Part shown: piece by piece, positions 56,380-64,000 of the stretch | How the letters are laid out: each line of letters opens with the position of its first letter | Numbering within the stretch: position 1 is the first letter of the stretch | Source: Porites lobata | Taxonomy: Eukaryota > Cnidaria > Anthozoa > Scleractinia > Poritidae | Assembly: GCA_942486035.1 (NCBI GenBank) | Contig: CALNXK010000007.1 | Location: forward strand, 1,239,501 to 1,303,500 | Length of the DNA stretch: 64,000 bases | Direction: 5' to 3' | Notes under the pieces: generated by a model | The model's input: the letters and a program-made list of their open reading frames with translations, nothing else | Told to the model about the DNA's origin: nothing | Databases searched by the model: none | Made by a program: the position numbers and the translations under genes

Positions 56380-59300
56380 TCACCGGCAAACGTGTTCGTC
56401 AACTACTCTCCCACAAATCTCGCAGTTTACCCGGCAGCACCAATAAAACTTGCAGGTACAATCGTACTTCTCAGGGACTTGAAAGCTGTTATAGCCACGC
56501 CCACAACACAAATTCCTGCAATTTCCGGGGCCTGGGGCGGTCTTGTAACAACGTCTTCCCGTGGTACCCAGAGATCCCGTGCTGTTGTTGGGAACGCAAT
56601 AATCCGGGGACTCTTCCAAGAACCAAAGATCATCTTCTAAGAGCTCTTCTGTAGTTTTCCCATCGACCGTAACGAGCTGGTTTTTGCTCTGATGGACTGT
56701 TACTTTGGCAGCGTTGTAATATTTTTCACGAAGATACACGCCTACCTCACCAAACGGTGGAACCCTTTTGTAGCACGTCTTATACAGGCAAGAAGCTGAA
56801 TGTCCATGACATTTGCAGACCGGCCTCATGTGGATCTTAACAGCCTACATAAAACAAAAAGAAATAAAGTCGAACTTCCCGCACGTAATCGACCTCCCAA
56901 ATGCCAAGATTTAGTGGTCACTAAATGGGAGGTGGTTAGTGTCCAGACACGAGGGGTCTTGCCGAGTGGCCTGTTCACAGACCTTCTATTTCCTCAACAC
57001 ACGAGGGATTTATTGACCACAGGTGAAAGGGATGGGGGTGTGTTCTGTCGTAATTTGTAATAATTTTGTCGTAATTTGTAAAACCTGTAGCAATTTGTAA
57101 GGACTTTGTCGTAATTTGTAAAAAAAAAAAAAGCTGTCATAATTTGTAACAAGCAAACCTCTCATAATTTGCGAGCAGTGTACCTTAGTTTTTCTTTCAA
57201 AATTTAACAGGTTGTTCCTAAAAAAGAGCTGAAATCATTGTGTCCTTTCATATCAACCTTGTACTGTCCCCTTGACGATCAAAAACCACTCTCGAAACAA
57301 GTCCCTTAAGTGTAAAGAATGCTTATTATTACAAACCAAGACAAAGATATTACAAATTGCGTCAGCTTTTCTTATTAATTACTAATTACTAATTAGGGAA
57401 AGTTCATTTAATATGACAAGGGGGGGGATGAAGATATTGAAACTCGAAGCTTGAAATTTTAGCAGCCCCCCTCGCTAGCGATTCAATTTTTTAGGAGCCC
57501 CCTCCTTGGTAGTCGAAAAAATTTCAGAGCCCCCCCCCCCCTCCTCCTTCAATTCCTTTGCTCCCCTCAAAAAAAGATCGCTAGACTGTATTAAATATAT
57601 TTACCGTTATTGTCTTCAATGGTTTATACTATGACAAACTTGAGATACAGTTGTGATACAATTTTCTAAAGCATTTTTGGGATGAACAAGAGTGTAATAA
57701 TTACTGAGACTACATTTGTTATATCTGTAAACCACGTGATATAGCTGAGTTGCACTGGTCAGTAAATTGTTGAGTTGAAAACCATCCGATCTGTATGATG
57801 ATGTCATGTGTTGGTTTTGAAGTATACAAATTTTCGGAGCCCCCACTCCTAGCGCAACAATTTTTTCAGAGCCCCCCCTTCGGGTGTCTAAAAATTTTCG
57901 GAGCCCCCCCTCAATATCTTCATCCCCCCCTTGTCATATTAAATGAACTTTCCCTTAGAACAAAGTTCTTACAATTTTGCAATATGTGTTACAAAACACG
58001 ACAAAATTAGTACAAATTACTACAGAACAGGGTGGAAGAGAAAATAGACATTCCTTTCCGTTTTTTTTTTTTTTTTTCTCTCGCGCTGTCGAATAATTTG
58101 TCGAAAAAAAGGAAAGCCTTCTGTGTACAGGCTACTTCGGAGAAAAGGTTCCGATGCACCTCACTTATGGAAGAGAATTTGTTGCGTGCAATTTTCTACT
58201 TAAAATGCTGTGTGCAGTTCCTTGTTTATATCAACGAAAGTTCTTTGTATGGTCTGAGTAGCATAGTACATACAGAGAACATAAAGATCAGACCACGCGC
58301 CAAACGGCCTGGTCGCTTCAGTACAATCAAACATGTGTTCATATTTTTTCGAAGATTCAACCGTTATCTGTATTTATTGTGGGATGTCCAAAAAAACCGA
58401 ATTGTCTTTCAAGAAACACTGCTTCGCTGTTCCATGACTCTCGCCTCCCATATATCCTCCCGAAAATCATTCTAGAACAGCCTTAGGGTGTTTACAAATT
58501 AAAAACGGAACACGTTTCTTGCTTCAAAAATAACTGTACTACGAACCACAGTGCCAGAACTTAAGTCGCTCGTATTAGAGAAGTGACCCATGGTAACATC
58601 GCCAATATTCGACATTCCAATACGGCTATTTTTAGCGACAAGCCTGAGTTAAATTTGCAACAAAGTAAAATCACGTTTTCCATATTTGGACTTCTGGTGA
58701 TTTTATAGTTCGTTAATTCTGTTATGAAAACAATGAAATATAAGTGCCATGATAATGGGAAAAAGCGGCTTTCCCACGCAATAAAGTGAATTAATGTAGC
58801 CTAATAGCTATAGGCCTCAGTCTATTCAAAGTACATGTTCTTATCACGCTCAACAAAGACCTCGTTCCCAATCAAAAGGGAACTGAGATCTTTTCCTCGG
58901 AGTATTTAAAAAGCTTATCTTATATTAAAGTTTTGTTTCTAAACCCTCCTGCGTATTGGGAAACCTGCTAAGAGGTAATTGTAATGTCGGGACCTCACTG
59001 GACCGTGATTTGATTAAGTTTTCAATAGAAGCGTCAACAGGACAGTACTTTTGTATATTGTATAATATACAGATATTTATTTACTATCCTTCAATACCTA
59101 TAGCTATGATTGTAAACTGAGTGTGTACTTAAGGAAAATAAACTACTTAAGAAAGCATATATAGCTATGATTGTAAACTGAGTGTCTACTTAAGGAGAAA
59201 TGAGCTTCTTAAGAAAGCATATATAGCTATGATTGTAAACTGAGTGTCTACTTAAGGAGAAATAAGCTTCTTAAGAAAGCATATATAGCTATGATTGTAA

Positions 59301-62211
59301 ACTGAGTGTCTACTTAAGGAGAAATAAGCTTCTTAAGAAAGCATATATAGCTATGATTGTAAACTGAGTGTGTACTTAAGGCAAATAAGTTTCTTAACAA
59401 AGTAGTATATAGCTATGATTGTTAACTGACGGTACACTTAAGGCAAATAATATTCTTGGGAAAGCGCTTGAGTTAATTAAAAGTGGTTTGGGACCCCACG
59501 CATTACCCTGCAAGCAGAGGTTTCCCTCAGTTACATGGCTATTCAGTTAATGTTTACGAAGTCGTTCGCGTCTCTTGTTAGCCACATACGCGACAGACAA
59601 GCGACGCAAGAACGACTTCGTAAACGCGCTAAAAGCCATGCAAGGGAGAATCTCTGCTGGCGGGGTACAGGCTACCCACGTATAAATGAACACGTCTTAT
59701 TGTATGTTTTAGTAACTGGTGAGGTGAAGAGAATTGGCCACTTCGGTTTCAAGTTTTTCAGTCATGCATGTGACTGTGGAAAAATAGATGCCGAGGGCTT
59801 GAAGACATGCAGAAAAATTGAAAAGTACCACAAAAAGATACTCGTTCAGATAGTAGATAAGCATTTAACTATTGAAGAAGTTATAATTGAAAGGACTTCA
59901 AACCAACGTCTTGATCTGCTCAATATACGAAATACGTCACAGACTACTGATTCAGGAGGAAATATTGGGGCAAGTTATTCGCGTCTCAAAAAAGAGGTGG
60001 AAAATAAATATTAAGGCACTCGTTTAGAAAAATCGAGCACAGACAGACTGTTTAAAATGTGAATTCATCGCAGTAAAGTTACCCTAGGGCTGTGACCAGG
60101 GACAGAAAACTACGAAAAAAAGGTAAAAATGGCGTAAAAATGGTTTGCCACGTTTTCAGCGTCGCTAATATGTCTTACTGATCACTATCGATTCAAACGA
60201 ACACAAAGTTTTGGGGACAAGGTTGTTTTTGACAGAAAATCAAACAAACAATTAGACCAACATAATAATGAAAACGCAATAATAAATCTTTATTTACCCT
60301 CGACAGTATTCATAGCACAAAGGCCAGTATAGTGTGGGCCGGGCAAATCAGGAGCAAAAACAAACAACTTCCAATATTTGGGCTCAGAATGACGTGGTTT
60401 CTGAAGAATGAATCTGATGCTCTGATAGACACCCTTCCACGGTTTTTTTCCCAACTTTTGCTGTATACAGATCACTAAGCGAATAACCATCGACACTACT
60501 GGAAAAAGAACCTAAAAATAGGGTGCCTTGCTAGGTTTAAAGGCGATACGTTTAAAACAAGCGAAGATATTTCTCCAAAAATGCGCGAAATTTTACAAAC
60601 GTTTCATGGTTCTTGCCTCCACCATACAAAATGTCTGTAAAATTTCGCGCCTTTGCAGAGCTGTATCTTCGTAAGTTTTTAATAAATCACTTTCAAACTT
60701 GGCAACTTTGCTGATTTTTAGTTGTTCTTTCCAGCCGTGTTGACGGATTTTCGCTAACTTGTCCCAGCTCATTCTCTCTCGGTCCCAGTCAAAAGTTGAA
60801 GAAACCCTGGAATGGTGTATTAGATGATGTACTCACATGTCTTCCAACAAAGTTGTTGTGGAGGTTAATTTTTGCTCTTACGTCTTGTTCCTTTTCTCGA
60901 GAATCTATAAACTCACTGGCGTATTTCAGACCGTGTTCAATGCTGTCGTTGCAACCACCCCACTGGAAGCCTCGACCATTTCTTCCTTGATGCTGTGTAT
61001 TATTGCAAACACATTCTCTCAGTAAACCACGAGAACAAGCTTTTGTAACCTCGTGAACAACTCCAGCGGAAGTTATAGCATAGACAAAGGCGGTCTCTCG
61101 GGAAGCTAAAAAAAGCCACAACATTTCAATGTCAAAACTGAATCAGGAAAACCTAATGAATGGGAAAGTTTGCACGAACACTCAGCGAAAGTGAAAAACG
61201 TCAATTTGGGGACAGAGGCTTATGCATTAGACGACTCTCACGGTTTTCTCGCAAATTGTCTCATGATTTTATTTGCGACGCATAGAGTTGTAGTAAGAAC
61301 TCATGGCCTCCTTTTAATAGGTAAGTATAAATGCAGACTAATGTAAAACCTCCGAAAAAAAAGCGCTTCTCGACGTTTCCGTCTTACCAAGCCTTGCACG
61401 GAGCAAAATAAAGAATGTTGCAAGATAAAGTCAGGAATTTCAAGGGCTGTTACAATAGGCAGAGTCTTAGTAACTTGTTGTACAATGATGCGATCTGATA
61501 ATTAGCGAGAGAAATAACCTTGTCGAACAGAGCATTAACAATTGTGCTGGTAGCTTATAACTTAAACGTTTTTAACCATTATGTGGTATATATTCTTCTT
61601 TTAACTTTCTCCTAAAAATTCCGTACGTTGTTTTCATGCTGAACCATGGTAATTAAGACATTCCTTTACCTTTTCGCAGAACTTTACCGAAAAGGCTGAC
61701 ATCACGAGTGTTTGTAGAACAATTCCATAATTCCTCCTTGAGTTGTTTCTTACATTCTGTTATACTAAGTTTCGCACCCTTTCCAATGCTGATCGCAATA
61801 TCAGGATTTTCTTCACAAAATTGTCGTTGTTCTTTAACTAAATCAGCGCTGTTGCACCTAACCTTGGAATCAAGGTCGTACACTTGAGACATAAACCTAG
61901 TGAAACAAACGCGAGCAATGATCGATGAATATATGAATTTATATCAAATAGACCTTGTCACGGTTTTCGACGCCATCTCGACGAGTAGGCAAACGCGTGA
62001 GAAATTACAGTGTTTGTATGAGAATCTAATGTCGAATAATTTCCGTAAAACGGCTGTTCTGAACAAAATATCAATTCGCAGAAGGTTTCACTTTTGACTG
62101 AGCTCGAATTCTAAATCAATTAGACGTTTAAACTTACCACCAATCAGAGGACGAAAGTATTGGAAAAGTTAGCAGAAAAGCAGCGAAAAAGCAGGTCGGG
62201 TTCCGCCCCAT
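56380..62211 (-). CDS. Wnt2-like secreted ligand, gene 4 of 4
   Basis: Exons on the minus strand: 62211-62138, 61896-61670, 61105-60837, 56844-56380; 1035 nt, 344 aa. One extra codon follows the start (MGRNP against MQNS or MRNS). Signal peptide CFFAAFLLTFPILSSS; then WNCST, SRETAFVYAI, GFQWGGCNDS, NLHNNFVGR, CKCHGHSASC, SPDYC, CCGRGYNS, FYWCC and a terminal CR. It has 24 cysteines by my count. The residue before the acylated serine is His, where Val, Ile or Leu is usual, and the conserved FHWCC is FYWCC. Intron 3 is 4 kb, swollen by nested transposons and a minisatellite. Sequence and shared insertions place it nearer genes 1 and 2 than gene 3. Confidence 0.92.
57040..58030. mobile_element. 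outer element of a nested pair (GTAATTTGTAA arrays)
   Basis: The left end TGTTCTGTCGTAATTTGTAA is followed by several GTAATTTGTAA units; the right end reads TACAAATTACTACAGAACA. It is split by the MITE at 57395-57955, and the whole sits in Wnt gene 4 intron 3, where the ACAGTCG MITE of genes 1 and 2 would be. Confidence 0.7.
57395..57955. mobile_element. inner MITE with AGGGAAAGTTCATTTAATAT ends
   Basis: About 45-bp near-perfect inverted ends (AGGGAAAGTTCATTTAATAT, then GACAAGGGGGG, then GATGAAGATATTGA). Internal AGCCCCCC runs are spaced regularly on both sides. Confidence 0.82.
59094..59420. repeat. 61-bp minisatellite in Wnt gene 4 intron 3
   Basis: Five to six units beginning TATAGCTATGATTGTAAACT, with a single unit at the same place in genes 1 (about 22645) and 2 (about 34120). 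An expansion private to gene 4. Confidence 0.88.
59504..59667. mobile_element. 164-bp MITE in Wnt gene 4 intron 3
   Basis: Ends TACCCTGCAAGCAGAGGTTT / its diverged inverse to GCGGGGTA; inner TTTACGAAGTCGTTC / GAACGACTTCGTAAA is perfect. ACCCCACG and TACCCACG flank it. Genes 1 and 2 are uninterrupted here. Confidence 0.72.
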
Positions 62212-62500
62212 GTTCTCTACAAGTACGACTGTGTTGATCGTGATTCTTGTACGCAGTAATCAAAAAGAGATGCGAGTGTCTGATTTATAATTTGTTCCAC
62301 TCAAACCTGTCTCATCACGGTACAATGAGCAGTTTTCGATTCAGTAAAGAACATTCTTGCTCTCTCGGCCATACTATCTAAGTAACAATTGCTGAATGAC
62401 AACGACAATGAAACATCCTATAATAAGATATGGTTATTTACTGAATTCGTATCCGGTCTCCATAATAGCTCATCAAGACTGAAAACTCCCATCGTCGACT

Positions 62501-62541
62501 CTTTGTAAGCAAACTCCACTTCAGAGCCGGTGGTTTTAAAA
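62501..62541 (-). promoter_or_regulatory. conserved proximal block upstream of Wnt gene 4
   Basis: CTTTGTAAGCAAACTCCACT then TCAGAGCCGGTGGTTTTAAA, 290-330 bp before the ATG; the TATATAAG word is lost here but CACTTCAGAG and TTTTAAAA remain. Confidence 0.45.
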
Positions 62542-63156
62542 GTATTAAAGCAAGAGAGAAAAATTGATAAGAGCTACTATTTTAATAAAATCGTAAACCG
62601 TAACAAAATCGTAAAACCCTTTTCTCCTAACCATTTCACTACATCATAAAGAGAGAAGGTTAGGAGAATCAATAAAATGATCATCAAAGGAAAATGTTTT
62701 GATCGTCTAGCAAATTCTCCCAGCTAATTCCTCAAGGTAATGTATGGGGAACAGTCTTGAGAAATTGTATGCTCACTGATTGGTGCCTTAAGGTTAAGTG
62801 AATTAGTAAGGAATATCGGTAAACACACAAATATCGTCTCTTGAATTGCATTGGCAAATTGACTTTCCGGCTGCAAATGTCTTTTAGCCTCAGGCATAAA
62901 GTCTTCTTATCTTTTGTTAGTTAACCATCCGACACTTAACGTTTCCTTTTATAAAACTAACGCCTTAAAATATTTTCTTCATAAAAACAATGACAATAAT
63001 AGAAATAATAACATTTCATGACTAGAGCCAAACTCGCCAAGGTGGTTTTCAGTCGAGGCCTCTCTATTCCGTTTATATATGAATGTCTAAAAGTACGTAA
63101 AATTAGAAAACAAGCTTTGCCACAAAAGCAATGTCAAAACGAAAGGGAAAAATCAC

Positions 63157-63196
63157 TGAAACATCTGATTGGTTAACAGTTGACCACGTGACTTTA
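63157..63196 (-). promoter_or_regulatory. CCAAT plus E-box block, distal to Wnt gene 4
   Basis: CATCTGATTGGTTAACAGTT followed by GACCACGTGACTTT, about 950 bp before the ATG; counterpart of 26080 and 39487. Confidence 0.42.
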
Positions 63197-63399
63197 TCAC
63201 GACGCATGCGCAGACAGGTTTGCAAATAAAGAAAAAAATTGATTCTTGTGCTTGAATTTACGAGTGTGCTTATATTTATCACTAGACCGTTTTGTTTTTT
63301 GTGCTGAAATGAAGAATCCTTATGCTTGCGTAGCTGGTGAGAAGCAGTTAACGTTTTCAATGAATAGGGTGGACTGGATGACAAAAGGAGCAACTGTCT

Positions 63400-64000
63400 T
63401 AAGTTAATGACGGTTAACGGAATGAATATTAAGCAAACACTTTTAAAAGACATCTCGGCTCTCAGGGTTAGGTTTTCATTGGCAATATGATAACAGTTTA
63501 CATATTACTCATGTCCGACCGCTCACTAATACTTTTGGTATGAAAAAGCTTCATTTGAAAGTGTCCATTTTCCGTATTACCGGTGTCATTATAAGCATGT
63601 GTAAGAGAAAATATTTCGAGGTTTCCATCGCCAGGAACAAAGAAAACTGTCTGTCATAAATTCGGGGTGTGTGCATTAAGCAGGTGCCCGAAAAGTGCTA
63701 AACCAGTTTCCTAACAAATTGCCGATATGCATTCGATCAGATAACATGATAACCAGTTCAGAGCTAATTGGTTTTCCATAGTATTCTGAACTTGAATGGC
63801 AGTTAGACGTCTTTCTCTCGATTTGCGCGCAAAGGAAGGCCGGAAGGAGAAGGCTTTGCCTCTCATTTTTATATTTCCCATAGTCCCTGGAGCCTCGTCA
63901 CCAGTCACTCAAGTGTCACTCGCGTTTCGCGCTCGCCTCTGTGTGAAAAACGAAGTGCCTGAGGAGGAGGCTGATTATGAGTATATACCGTCCGATGCGT
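63400..64000. other. right-edge DNA, no gene seen
   Basis: No coding motif recognised on either strand. It is the far upstream flank of Wnt gene 4 and is cut by the window end. Confidence 0.4.

Noticed and set aside
59094..59420. Regular repeats considered as a CRISPR array
   Set aside because: Units are contiguous without unique spacers and the genome is animal; it is a minisatellite.
59535..60014. 159-codon plus-strand frame
   Set aside because: Starts inside a MITE and runs through Wnt gene 4 intron 3; not matched in genes 1 and 2.

Overview
This looks like nuclear DNA of an anthozoan cnidarian, most likely a stony coral. The reasons are animal gene families with many small GT-AG exons, AT-rich introns, and an extreme load of short inverted-repeat DNA transposons (MITEs). 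The species is an inference; nothing in the window names it.

Layout. (1) 1-2369: the 5' three exons of HSD17B10 (mitochondrial short-chain dehydrogenase) on the minus strand; its last exon(s) lie off the left edge. (2) 2370-2588: a 219-bp gap shared with the divergent next gene. (3) 2589-16122, plus strand: ASZ1/GASZ, a germline piRNA-pathway scaffold with ankyrin repeats, a SAM domain and a C-terminal membrane anchor. I could assemble it as 13 exons with consistent splice phases (567 aa). Its introns and 3' UTR are full of hairpin transposons, several with clean target-site duplications. (4) 16.6-20.1 kb: intergenic DNA with MITEs. (5) 20520-62211, minus strand: four complete, tandem Wnt2-like genes, each of four exons with the same splice phases (343, 343, 345 and 344 aa). 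Genes 1 and 2 lie in a recent segmental duplication (about 19.4-27.0 kb and 30.8-41.3 kb). Gene 3 is the most divergent and gene 4 is intermediate. (6) 62.2-64.0 kb: the upstream flank of Wnt gene 4.

How it fits together. In vertebrates ASZ1 sits beside WNT2. Here an ASZ1 orthologue is followed by a Wnt cluster whose sequence is Wnt2-like, so this looks like an ancient linkage kept in a cnidarian, with Wnt2 locally amplified to four copies. The four genes share an upstream block about 250-330 bp from the ATG, and three share a further CCAAT/E-box block, so they probably inherited related regulation. All four keep the acylated serine, but they differ in residues around it and in copy-specific cysteines, which suggests the copies are diversifying. 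The rest is a palimpsest of insertions: a truncated non-LTR retrotransposon, a Penelope-like remnant, nested MITEs, minisatellites and microsatellites. Shared and unshared insertions give a relative history of the Wnt duplications.
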